From positions 6,079,684 to 6,143,683 of the forward strand of contig CM042562.1 in assembly GCA_023630585.1 (NCBI GenBank): a stretch of 64,000 bases of DNA, in the 5' to 3' direction. Below are positions 12,491 through 23,987 of the stretch, in pieces (within the stretch, counting starts at the first letter, position 1; each line of letters opens with the position of its first letter). The translations under genes were made by a program, and so were the position numbers. Under the pieces are notes generated by a model. That model was not told where the DNA came from, made no database searches, and saw nothing but the letters and a program-made list of their open reading frames with translations. The stretch comes from Cranoglanis bouderius. Its lineage: Eukaryota; Chordata; Actinopteri; Siluriformes; Cranoglanididae.

Positions 12491-13965
12491 CACTGAACTG
12501 AACTCTGGAGCCTCAGGACTAAAGGTGGGAACCCGTATGAAAACACTAGTGGTGTCAAACTTTAAGTGGGATTTTAAAAAATACATTCATAACATAAACA
12601 TAAACACATTCATAAACATAACCAAATGATGTTAAAGTGTTAATGCGGTAACTATGCAACTAGTCACTGCAAAGTATTTCACTCTAGTTTATATGTTAAA
12701 CCAAATAACAGTAAGACAAAGCAATTCACCACGCATCTCTGAAGAACAAATAGTTCTTAAATCATAAGAAGAAAACCTAAATGAGTTTAGCATTGCCTCC
12801 AACCACAAGGACACTCATTATCCCTAAAAACAAATGCGAAAGGAACACTAATCAAATAAATTAAGAAGACCATAAACGTGATTCTGAGATTAATCACACG
12901 TTTAGTCTGCTGCATTTTCGCTAAAGAGAGGAGCGGCAAAAACATCACGCCTATCTGAATATGCTTTACTGCATACAATCATGAGTAGCAGTTACATGAT
13001 TTTACAATGTAGTCTGCCCCAAACACAAAGACTTTGCTCATTTAAAACAAAAACAAAAAATGCATGTGTCATACGTTGCACATGATTAATAATTAATGTG
13101 ATTTTAACTCGTAGCCTAATTTATATGAATGTATGCAACACATTTATATCCCATCAGTATGAGATGCAATGCAGCCGTGTGCTCAAAGTAGTCGGAGTCA
13201 TACGCCACAGCCACTTGTTAAATCTAATGCATGCACTGTCAAGCCATTCGCACCCCGTCACATCAGCCCTCAATATAGAAACCGGATTTTCTAGCATTAC
13301 AGAACCCTCTATTACCAAATCACACACACGCATACAAGCGCGGACTGACCCTAATCCTGGACACTGTAAAATATCACACACACACACACACACACACCGT
13401 TATAAGGTGACGTGGTTGTGATACAACCATTTTAACATTTCTCTAATAAATGATAGCGAAACAAAGAAAGTACAATTTCCCTTAAAACTCTTACTTTCAT
13501 ATTCTATAGTGAACAGAGAGGGGTGTATTATTTGATTGCCGTCCAAAGATATAATGCATTTTTGAAATTAGATAGGCCTACTACAGTACAATATTACAAT
13601 GACGTTTAACGTTCGAAAGGTTTAAGATCTGCTACTTGGTCTGCCAGAAACACACACACACACACACACACAGCTAATGTCAGACACTAATTAGTTCAAT
13701 AAAATGTTACAATACCGTCTAAACTGGTACATAAAGTTCTGAAGCAGTGCACAGTAAGCTAATTTCCAAAAGGACTGTAGTCTAAGTATTTACCGTCTAA
13801 GTAATTTCCCTTTCCAATAAATAACACGTATGTGCAGCCTATAGCCGACTGCTCACAGGTGCGGAGACTGTGCCGAGTGCACGCCGAAACACTCAACATA
13901 CAATAAAACCAAGAGTGTGTACAAAAGCTCAACAGGTCAGGAAGAGAGGCAGCGAAAACACGTAC

Positions 13966-14137
13966 CTGATTGTGGAGGTATGGGGATGTGTGAGGGGTAG
14001 TATTTCCCTGGTTGGAAGGCAGCGGGGTGCTGCACGGTTGCGTGGCCGGCTGCAGTGATCCGAGAGGCGGCGCGGTGAGCCAGCGGGCCTCGCTCTGTGA
14101 GCAGCGGCGGAGGAGGGCCGAACTCCCGTCCTTCCAT
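13966..14137 (-). CDS. bahcc1: BAHCC1, first coding exon (N-terminal 57 residues; gene continues left of window)
   Basis: The minus-strand frame starts MEGREFGPPPPLLTERG and continues to a FQPGKYYPSHIP motif. This follows, residue by residue, my recollection of the human BAHCC1 N-terminus (MDGRDFAPPPHLLSERG, later FQPGKYFPSPLP). The exon ends CAG|GTACGT, with the donor GT at 13965-13964, giving 172 coding bases (57 codons plus one base). The ATG at 14137 has a strong context (G at -3 and +4). BAHCC1 is a very large nuclear protein whose C-terminal BAH domain reads H3K27me3 and helps silence genes. Only the poorly structured N-terminus is visible here. The paralogue TNRC18 begins similarly, but the PGKYYPS stretch and the neighbouring SLC38A10 favour BAHCC1. 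No later BAHCC1 exon was found in 1-13965, so intron 2 exceeds 13.9 kb. Confidence 0.85.
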
Positions 14138-14282
14138 TCCAAAACAGCCGATAAATCCGAAATCCAAAGGGGGTAAGCCGAACCGACGCTATAATCCCGT
14201 TAGGAGTTTCGCTTAGGTCTTGCATTCAGCACCGTGTTGGATTTGACGCCCAAAAAAGTAGCCTACGTCCCAGTCATATTTT
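13966..14282 (-). other. bahcc1: BAHCC1 exon 2 (5' UTR plus first coding segment)
   Basis: Upstream of the start codon the minus strand shows a T-rich tract ending TTGTTGCAG, an acceptor that places the exon start at 14282. The exon is then 317 bp: 145 bp of 5' UTR and 172 bp of coding sequence. An acceptor here implies at least one upstream non-coding exon. The UTR has one upstream ATG at 14225 in another frame and weak context; its frame runs past the main start. The acceptor is inferred from sequence only; transcription could instead start inside this block. Confidence 0.6.
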
Positions 14283-14615
14283 CTGCAACAAAAAAACAAA
14301 CAATTCTTAGTCCAAATTGCAAATAAAATCCACACGTCGTGTTATTGTTCCTGAACTGTGGAAGACAACTGCAGTCTTGTGTTGAAATTATATTACTATA
14401 TACTACAGTCTAGCAATGGATTCAAGGACTTGTAGATACAGGCTTAAATATACTTGTCTCATTTTTTTTTTTTTTTTTTTTTTTTTCTCTGTGTTAGCAG
14501 AGCTTAAGGAGGAAGAGTAGAAGCACAGCCCCAAATTTACCCAGTAAAGTCTGTAAAACACAAAGGTAGCGCGGATCAGTACAAATTTTACAATATAGTA
14601 TACAGGCTATAGGTC

Positions 14616-14618
<3 letters not shown>

Positions 14619-14664
<46 letters not shown>

Positions 14665-14708
14665 TACTACTACTACTACTATTATTATTATTATTGTTGT
14701 TGTTGTTA
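14619..14708 (+). repeat. Compound (ATT)n(ACT)n(GTT)n repeat
   Basis: ATT units change to ACT, back to ATT, then to GTT. It lies 340 bp upstream of the BAHCC1 acceptor on the minus strand. Confidence 0.95.
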
Positions 14709-16319
14709 ATTATTATTAATTTGTATTACGCCTGTACGATGTTTAGTTTAAGTATGACTACAAATCAAACAATGGCGATTTACTCTACAATGTTCCACTA
14801 TACACACCCAAACAAATCTAAATGACGCGCAATTAGTGAAACCATTTTATTGTACATTGTCTCTCAGGTTAAATTGCTGCCCGTGTGAGTGTGAATTCTG
14901 AATTTAACTCTTCTCATTCTGTCCACTAAATCTGGAAGTGTGGCCCAAAAGATTAGGCTTCACCATCATCACCTTTGGCCCCAAATCCCCGACTTCTTTC
15001 AAATCTCGTGCATTAACATGTAAATGACGCACTGTGATAGCACACCGACAATAGGCTCTGCATTATCGTAAATCCAATCAAGAAAAAGAAATACCAGTGA
15101 GTTTCAATTCCAGCGCGGCTCACATCTCTCCAACAGAGAATATATATAGGCCTATATATAGCCTATATATCAGTTATCATGGTGTGTGTCCTTAAGAATG
15201 TGAAAAAATTTCATATTTAGAGAACAATCCAAAGCACTCTGGTAGCTATAATGAATGCAGCGGTGAACTTCCTTTTATAACAACACCCCAGATAGCAGCA
15301 ACAGAGACCATGTGATTGATCGCATATCGACTCGTCATCATTCTAAATTAAAATGAAAAAAATGCATGCAAATATTCAAAACGAAGGCGAAAAGGCAAAT
15401 GATGCACACGTCTCGTAGTTTATCATGTGGCGATTGCATGGGCAATTTTGCAGTCGTCTCCTATAAACTGAACATCGATAGCGAGTGACTGGAAATATAT
15501 CACAGATACACACATCCACATGATAAATTCAGCAGTTTCCAATTTTATACACAGACAAAGACGAAACGTACACGAGCAACATACCCAAATTAAAGGATGT
15601 AAAAGCGATTACTATAAAGCGAGTCTAAACTAGAAAGCAGCATTTTGGGGTTGCACTGCCAGTGAAATTCTACGAAGCTCAACGTGAAGCAGCGCACTTC
15701 AGCCTTTCGCTTTGATAATACACACACTAATTCATTTTTGTGGCGTCACTGCAATGACTGATGCAGGCTTAACATTTCCTTTAATTTAAACTCTACAGCA
15801 ATGGACCAGTATGGCTTTGTGGGACATCACTCTGTCGTCTTTTTCTCTCTCTTTTTGGACCTCTGTTGAAATCTGATTGAAAACAGTGTTGTACAGTGAG
15901 GCGCGAGCGCTCTCTAAAACGAGCTGAAACGACGCTCTCTTGAGATCTGCACGCTGGCATAATTGAGTTGCTGTTTTTTTTAAAATATATTTATTTCACA
16001 TATTATAATAATATTATAATAATAAATATTAAACAGAGCATTTAAGTTTGCATACTGATTCTGCAAAATCCATAACAAATATAAGTTAATCGTGTAGTTG
16101 GCAGCTTCAGCAGGTTATGTACATTAATAAAGATAAGGATGGTAACTCAAAAAGCACCGAATACTGTCGCCTTTCAGTTCAGTTTAAAATTCAGTCGGTT
16201 TGCATTAATTTATTATTTAAGAGCGGAGTTCGCACTGATACTGTAAATCAAACTCAATCGTTGGAGTGTGCAAACACAACTGGCAGGCATAATGCGTTAA
16301 TAAGAATCCACACATGGCA

Positions 16320-16350
16320 GTTATTATTATTATTATTGTTGTTGTTATTG

Positions 16351-16409
<59 letters not shown>
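16320..16409 (+). repeat. (ATT)n microsatellite
   Basis: About 28 ATT units with GTT interruptions. Confidence 0.95.
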
Positions 16410-16889
16410 GTCGATGTTAGTAACAGGCACCCATTTGAAGCAGTAAATTAATAGCTTGCACACATTTCTCAATGACCCATCAGCGCCTCAGTACTACAGC
16501 CTGAGTATTTCTGCATAACACCAGATGTTCTGCGAGGAAAAAAAATATGGTAAGAGCAGCTCTGGAAAACAAATGTTTATTATTACACACATAGACTGTA
16601 TACAATATAAATGATTTACTTACTGGTAAGTTATTCCTTGCATAACAATAAATGGTTAAAAACATAGTGTAAAAAATAGGTAAAAGACAGCAGATGCAAA
16701 ATATCAAACGACATGTGGAAATGGTTACATCCTAGCCTGGTGACTGCAGTGTGTGCAGTTAGAGTTCGGAGATACACCGCACTATAGAGCTTCTACTGAA
16801 GCGATCTCGCGTACATGCAGGCTCAGGCTCTTTCCTGAATCCGCTCATGCCACTCAAGGAGACAGGAGGGAGGAGCCAGGGGGGACAAC

Positions 16890-17720
16890 CTCACCCATTG
16901 GTTTAATACCCACATGTCAATAAGCTCGTGCAGAGCGCCGCGGGACAAACATGGGCTCTGATTGGCTGCCAGTCGGAGCCAATGGCGTGTTCGCTATCAG
17001 GCAACGAAACAAAACGGTGCGCGCTACATTCAACCTTTCCAGTGGTGCTTCTAAGTTGAGCACAGTCGTAACCACATGGATGTCTACGAGTAGCTTTAAA
17101 AAAAGAACTACACATTAATTCGTCAAGTAATTTAAAGAGAAGGATTTTTTTTGAATTGATTTTTTTGTCCTAGTAAGAAAAAATGTTCTACTTGCTAAAA
17201 AGAAATTATGGGCACCCACAAATATCCATACTTTTTTATACCACGGTTTTCTTTCTTTTTTTTTTTTTTTTTCTTTGAAGAAAAATATAGTTGGTTTGGT
17301 TTAAAACAGTTCTGATCAGAAACATGAGTAAGGCTAACCTACATGGAAAAGAAAACTTTGAATGACGTCGCAGAAAATATAACAGCTGGCTATAGGTTTT
17401 TTGTACATATTAAAATCTGTTGGTTTTAAGCATAAAAAGGGTTAAAATTTTCGGGCTTCAACCTGAAACGTGTTTGATTGGCTGGCATGTTGCCAGAACG
17501 GTGTCAATCATAGAGTGTAAACAAGGCTCTGATTGGCTGCTGGCCAGTCCGCACTGGGCTGCCTGAAAAAAGCAATTACTGGCCTTGCGGTTTCAAGGCG
17601 GCCCAAAGCTGCATGATGAAAGGAGATAAGAAGGGGCGGTTTCAAGGCCTCCCCTAGGCGAACCTAGCTGGCCCCAAAGCTAAAGGAGAGTCAAGAGTGA
17701 CTTAATCAAAGGGAATGCGT
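16890..17720. promoter_or_regulatory. CCAAT-box cluster; candidate alternative promoter or enhancer
   Basis: Five CCAAT/ATTGG cores lie at 16897, 16961, 16979, 17477 and 17532. Four of them read CCAAT on the minus strand, the BAHCC1 direction. The 16-mer GGCTCTGATTGGCTGC occurs identically at 16954 and 17525. The 13-mer GCGGTTTCAAGGC occurs at 17587 and 17636. An ATCAAAG core (TCF/LEF-like) is at about 17705. Repeated NF-Y-type sites are typical of promoters. No TATA box or firm start site could be assigned. Confidence 0.35.
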
Positions 17721-18139
17721 TAAAAAGGAGGAAATTGCACGTTATATTAAATATAGAGTCTAGATGCTCGGATTAATATAGCTTAATACAGCAGCAGCAT
17801 AATAAAACGAGTAGACTGCATGGACATTACTGAACCAAAAGGACAATATCGGGGAGAAAACGCGTTCGCAAAAGCAATGGAGGCGAAAGAGCTGCAATCA
17901 TAATAAATAAGTTGGGGCTGTTTTCTGCGGACTTTCTCGTCATTGTGTCTTTAATACATCTTACTGTAGCGTATTTTCTATTGGGGAAAAAACCCGGACA
18001 TTTCTTCACTGTAAGTGATCTACTTGGTGAAAGAGTTGGAGACTAAGTAAAATTTAATGTCTCGCCTATCATTTTACAGGACGGGGTTTTTCGTGTAAGC
18101 ATGAATTAGAGGAGGGGAAAAAAACAAAAAGTGGCGCTC

Positions 18140-18191
<52 letters not shown>
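18140..18191 (+). repeat. (ATT)n microsatellite
   Basis: About 17 pure ATT units. Confidence 0.95.
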
Positions 18192-19241
18192 GCCAGTTCC
18201 AGTTGGCAGGCCTACTACGCTATACATTGTATATTGTACTAAGGCTACATGACATATGAAAATCCTACAAGCTACATGCAAACAATGTTGAATTGTAAAT
18301 AAAATGTAACAATTTTTTTTATTTTTTTTATTTTTTATTTTTTTTACAATCATTAATTTGGTTGTCTGGGTATTTTTCTTTGCTTTTCATTCTCTCCGGT
18401 TAAAGAATCAACAGGCAGAATATTTGTTTTTAATCCATGCGTTTTTAAGAGAGCCAACGAGACAAATTTTGAACTAAAAGATTTTATTTTAATTTCAACT
18501 CCGACCGCAATAAGCAAAATGTTAAAAATAATTACTCGAGTCAGCTGCAAAATATTGAATATCCAAAAAGGTAAAGTAACGCAAACATGAGCATAAAATG
18601 ATCTTAGTAGTGACTGCATCATCGTAGGCACTGATTTAATAGATTGTGCGGATTATACTGTGCATATTAACTCTTTGCTGTTTCCATCGTTCACTACAAC
18701 AGCATTTTTGTGCTGTGGATCTGAATAGGTTATATGCCTTGGCGCTCACTGTAACCCAACAAACTCGTGGAACCATGGCAATGGAGTTGCACGTAGTTAA
18801 CTAAAATGTAAACCGTGTCTAGTGTTAAATGTTAGACACATGGCTACAAATGGCTACAAAATTTCCCCACGGTGATTAAATGAAACTCAAAGTGGATATG
18901 TAACTAAATTCGGGCCAACTTCTGCAGTGTATGGAAGTGCACGTGGACGAGTTCATACCAGTGATGATCACTTCAATTTATGATCGTGACTTAAATGTTT
19001 GAGGGAAAACCCTGACTATTAAAATACCTTTTAAAAATGTAATAGCGATGAAACAATAAAAATCTGTTCTGCAACTTGTGAAGATGCATCTCTTTAAACA
19101 TACATCTACGTGAAATATATTTAGTGACACGGAAGATCCTTTTACCCCACTTTATTGGTTTCTTTTCGCAACCTGAAAGGTGGGTGTGGGGTTCGTGTTT
19201 AATGGTGTACTATAGCATAGGGCTGGCCTGCGATACCATGC

Positions 19242-19300
<59 letters not shown>
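19242..19300 (+). repeat. Compound (CA)n(GA)n microsatellite
   Basis: About 18 CA units then 11 GA units. Confidence 0.95.
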
Positions 19301-20373
19301 CTCACAGTGCCAGCGCGAGCTACCCTGCTGTGGGACGCGGGGATAATTAATGCGGAGTGACTGATTGCTCTTGAAACAGACCAGTCCCACGAAGAGCATT
19401 GTCCACGATCGGTGGAGCGTCTCTGATTGACACTTTCCCTCCATCTCCCGGCCACATTCAAACTACCGGAACGGGCCGTTTGTCACCAGCGCGGGCCAAG
19501 ACTGCTGCAGCAAGACCCCGTTATTGTTCTAGGGCGCAGTTTTAAACCGGTTTGATGCAGGCCGTGTTCTCCCCACTCCGCCTTTGGCAAGAATATTTCA
19601 AGCAGGACGCTCCAGTTCCGTGTCTGATCTGATGCTGCTTGCATGCGCATACATGTCCATTAGAAGGTTTGATTTGAGCTCTAGTTTTGATTAATTGTTG
19701 TGCAAAGTAAAGAGCATTATAATAGTGATAATGAGCATTTTTCTTTCATTACATGTTCATTTATTCTGATCTAACACCAATGACTGGTAGATTCCAAGAA
19801 GCAAGTCGCCTCCATTATTATTATTTATTTATTTATTTTTTCATTACAATTTAATGTAGGCTACAATACATGTAGACTTGTGTAGCGTTGTATCTCTAAT
19901 CTTTTAAAATATCGGCAAAATGGTACAAACATTACTTACTTTCTAACCCACACGCACGCCACTTTTAACCCTGTATCATACATACAATGACGGGAAAAAT
20001 GTGCCTGAGTAAAACTAAGTTAGGCAATTTTATGACCCTGTGACCTCTCCCTGACGTAGCACAGGCAATCTACTCACCGGGTTATTTTCATTGCTCTCAC
20101 CACTTGTTTTAACCCCGCGCTATTCATCCGTAAACAGCACTCCAGATCGGTGCTATATGTAAAATGCACATTAGTGATCGTGTGGTCGGGATAGAAGAAA
20201 CTTGGCAGGTTAGGTGATTGTCACAACATTTCCCAGCGCTTAGAAAGTGTGGCGTGAACGCGGTCAGGGGCATTGTTGGGAATCCTGGGGCCCCCCGTTT
20301 TAATAAAATAAATAAAATAAAGCAAAGCTGTGCCGTGGGCCCTTACAGTCGTCGCCACCTTTCACCCCTCCAG

Positions 20374-20387
20374 TGACAGCACTGTCA
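20374..20387. promoter_or_regulatory. Palindromic TALE-homeodomain (MEIS/TGIF-like) site
   Basis: The sequence TGACAG-CA-CTGTCA is a perfect inverted repeat of the TGACAG core bound by MEIS, PKNOX and TGIF proteins. It lies in a comparatively GC-rich, non-repetitive stretch (20240-20440), just after a T-box-like TTTCACCCCTC. Binding is inferred from the motif only. Confidence 0.3.
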
Positions 20388-23300
20388 GGGTGTACACATT
20401 TATTTCAGCCGCCACCTACTTTCACAAACGTGGCTTAGGCCAAAACGGATGCATATAACATATAGGCTTTAGTCTATAGTACTTTTCTTTGGCGTTGTTA
20501 AACTAGGATCGTACAAACCGTGTGCAACTTTGTCAGTCTGCCGTCGATGATGCAGTCACTGTATAAAAAAGAAAAAGCCATACTATAGAACCTGTATCAC
20601 ATGAAAGTGTTAGTTAAAATTTCGAAATTCAAAGTGGAAACCTGGGCATCCAGGCTGTGTGGCGCTGCCATATTACACCACTTGACTTAATTGAATAAAC
20701 ATACGTGCCCACGAGGGAGGGCACTAAGTCCAATCAGTCCAATAGCTGTCTATAATTTCGAGGGAATCGCGTTTCCGCCGTGTTTAGTCCGGTACCACTG
20801 CTAGGTTATCAATAGGAAAACCCATCTGTGTCCAATTAAGGCAAGTATGGGCTCACTCCCATAAATGACACAAACCTCCCTCATTACGACCTGTTTTATT
20901 GAAAAAGCTAAAAGTCAAACTAAACGGGGGTAAAGAAGTGTAACAGAATACAATGGACATATGGGTCTCTGTTGGTTTGATTAAAGAAGACCTTCGTTAT
21001 CTTCTTTTCATTACTGTCACGTGATGAAGGAATCATCCAGAAAACCTGGCATGAAAGACAAACCAAGTTAAATAGGTTGTTTCAAGAATGCAGATGAGAC
21101 AACTTATCTAGGCTCATATATCAAGGTATTATAAGAAGTGCAGAATATTTGTCATGAATACTCGCTGAAAAAGTATGGAAATTGGTTGATAAGGAGGGAA
21201 ATTGGTTTAAAACCGAGACAGGACTCTGTCCTAAGGTCCTTGTTTTTTTTGTTGTTGGTTTTTTTTTTCTTCTTCCGCAAAGCGATTTATTAGGCTCCAA
21301 GCCAGATGGTTTAAAATAAGCCTTCATTACTATCGCTTACTCAGTTTAAGATTTAAGAAAGGTCCAGTAGTTTTTAACATTCACACAAAGAAAACCGCGT
21401 ATAACGGATGGTGCATTTACTATATAAATGCATTGTTTCTAGAAGATAGATTATAATTTAAATTGAAAAACAGTACTCCCTTTTGGATTTTTCACTATTT
21501 CGACTTTTTAGATAATGCCTTCTTTGATTAGGTCTGTTTTGTGTTACCATAGATTCGAATTATATACGAAATAATACTATCGCAAAATTTGCAATAAAAC
21601 CCAGTGACACGAGATGCCTTCTTTTCCATCCACCTTTGAAATGTTCAATAACGTCCAGCGGCGCAAAAATTCATATAAAATACCAAAAGCAATGAACATT
21701 TTTGCCATACAGCATGGCGCTTTGCATTATGCGTTGTAAAGCCTTGAAATCCATCTATTTTTAATAGTCGAAATTCCTACAAGCTAAATAGCCTGCTGTT
21801 CAAAAGTGTGCACTCAGGAGGCCTAATATAAAAACACACGTTGGCATTGGGTTGTGAAATTGTGAACGACGGGTTTCTATTAGAAATGTAAACGAATTCG
21901 TATACCGTCGTATGCTACTAAAATACTACTGTTTTTTTATTGTTGTTGTTATTATTCATTCCACCTTAGAACAAGTGTTTCGTGCCACAGCTATAGTGCT
22001 CTCACCTTGTGAACCAAAACAACTCGTGACTGACCTCGCTTCGAAATGTCCTGAAAACGTCCAAAATGCTGAAGGAAGCCTATAATGCAAAATCAGCTTT
22101 AGGCGAACAGATTTTATGTGCATGCTTCGTTATGAGTTCCAGACCACGAAGTGTTCGTTTCTTCGTCGACTCATTAACATTGCAAAATCAACAAGATTTC
22201 ACACCCACATGTATGCAAAAGTTAAGCAAACTTTACCACAAATGCAGAATAAGGCCGGCATGTGTCTCAGGGTCACTCACATTACTGCTTAAATTGAATG
22301 CATTGGTCACTTGTGAGCATGGAGAAAAGCCTTTAAGGTTAAAGAAAGGCATGTGGGGAAAGCCCTGTATCCGGCGTAAAATGCGTTCATATATGCTACC
22401 AAAATCTATCCTTTGAGGGGGGAAAAAAAAGTAGTCATACACTACTGCAACATAATCCAAAACATACGCGTTGTATGCTTTCCAAGACATTGACTTAATG
22501 TTGATAAATACACACACTGAAAATAGAAATCTAATTTATAGGCTACCTTACATCTATTTACCTAAATAAGTTTGTGTTTTAGTGAAGCAGTTATATTGTA
22601 TGAATAGATGTATTCATTTCCAAGAAATAGGCTAAGAAATGGTGTTTATCACAAACGTATAAATAACATAAAAGCTTAAGCACACTCGTCTCTGAAATGC
22701 CTATTTCACAGGCTAATCCTAGGCGAGGGCGATAAATCAAAATCTGAGGAGTAGAAAACACCTACCTATAAAAACGCCAATCCGGACAACAAATCTATTC
22801 TGAACGGGGACTGGCTATTGATTTACGCAGAGTGGGGCAAAAAAGAAGACGAAAACAGCAAGCCAGTTCCGTACATTCAGGCCTTTGATAATGAAAAGAC
22901 TTCTGAAGTTTCCCCGCTTTCGAGTATCACCTTCAGAGTCGAAAATCCTAACTGTTTCGGAAAGAAGTTATTAGTTTGCGTTCTTGGCTTTATAATCAAC
23001 CTTCAAGGGGGAAAAATCCTTTGCATGGTCACTATCTTCTAATTGCCAGTTAAAAGATGATCTGGGTTCTGTCTGCAGCTCCCGCTATAATGGAGATCAG
23101 TTTAGTGCACGGAGCAAATCCGCCCGAATAGAGCCTGCTGCCTCTGCAAGCCGCTATTGTCACAAATTTATTGCTGCCTGGCGCGTCCTTCTCTCCCACA
23201 ATGCAGCCCAGTGACTGAAACTGAAAATTGATGAAGAGATTGACACAATTTAACATATTTCCCCACATGTATAGCAATTTCTCTCTTTTTATTTTAATGC

Positions 23301-23979
23301 ATGCCGCAGAACCACTTCCTGACACACCTTGTACTGTTATTCTCCCCCCCCCCCCCTTGTAAGATCGCAATGTTGGAACAGGACCTCAAAGGGACTACGA
23401 GGAAAAGCGACCCCCTCACAATCTCTTTGGGAAGATCTTGCACGCATTCATTCACTTCTGCTCCTCCATATTTTTAAAAGCGCCCCCCTCCTTACTCAAA
23501 CGGATCACGGTCACGGTGGCTTTTTTCGCCAAAAATCACGTGCAGAAATTCACCTCGAACACGCAAATCATGCGAGTGGATCGAACATCACATAACGCGC
23601 TTTTAAAGGCAGAAATAAATGATGTTCCAGTTTGTTTGCTTGCTTGCTTCCTTCAAACGTCCTCAAAAACCAAATAACACAGACAGAAATATTAGGACCA
23701 TTTGCAAAAACAACACAAACACACGTTCGCTTCGACTGAATTTTACTTATCGAGTTACAGATTTACCTTAGACCAAAAAAAAAAAAAAATGCATCCATTA
23801 CAAATGACCTCCTTAAATAAAATAAATGTCCATCTCTACATGTAGGTTAGAAAACAAACCGTATATTTATAAATCCAAAGTAAGCTTTTTGCCCTGAAAG
23901 CGAGGCGCATTTTCCCCATAAACCCCGGGAGCGAGTTTAAACCCCACCCTTTCCTTTAATGTCGCCGTCTCACGGGCAA

Positions 23980-23987
23980 TGACGTCA
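23980..23987. promoter_or_regulatory. Full CRE palindrome (TGACGTCA)
   Basis: A perfect cAMP-response-element palindrome sits in a locally CpG-containing block (23895-24060) with CCCCGGG and repeated TTTAACCCC-like stretches. This is a possible CREB/ATF-bound promoter or enhancer. No gene start is evident next to it. Confidence 0.3.

Larger units (their letters stand above)
1..13965 (-). other. Inferred BAHCC1 intron 2 (non-coding, repeat-rich)
   Basis: No credible coding exon was seen on either strand. The stretch holds many microsatellites, a polypurine satellite block (about 0.9-1.24 kb), a hAT element with a nested SINE (2.76-4.19 kb) and a fold-back repeat (11.23-11.34 kb). Intron status follows from the donor at 13965 on the minus strand and from BAHCC1 having many more exons downstream. 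Between the listed repeats the sequence is ordinary AT-rich unique DNA. Confidence 0.55.

Noticed and set aside
13759..13965. Extension of the minus-strand frame past 13966
   Set aside because: Lies beyond a clear GTACGT donor, and similarity to BAHCC1 stops there.
14138..14167. Ten-residue N-terminal extension of BAHCC1 (MDFGFIGCFG)
   Set aside because: The apparent first codon is TTG, not ATG; the ATG at 14137 matches the family start.
15135..15170. Near-palindromic TATATAGGCCTATATA-type stretch as a regulatory site
   Set aside because: Low-complexity AT-rich sequence; no specific factor motif can be supported.
22066..22416. 116-codon plus-strand frame
   Set aside because: No domain, no flanking splice logic, no codon pattern; likely chance.
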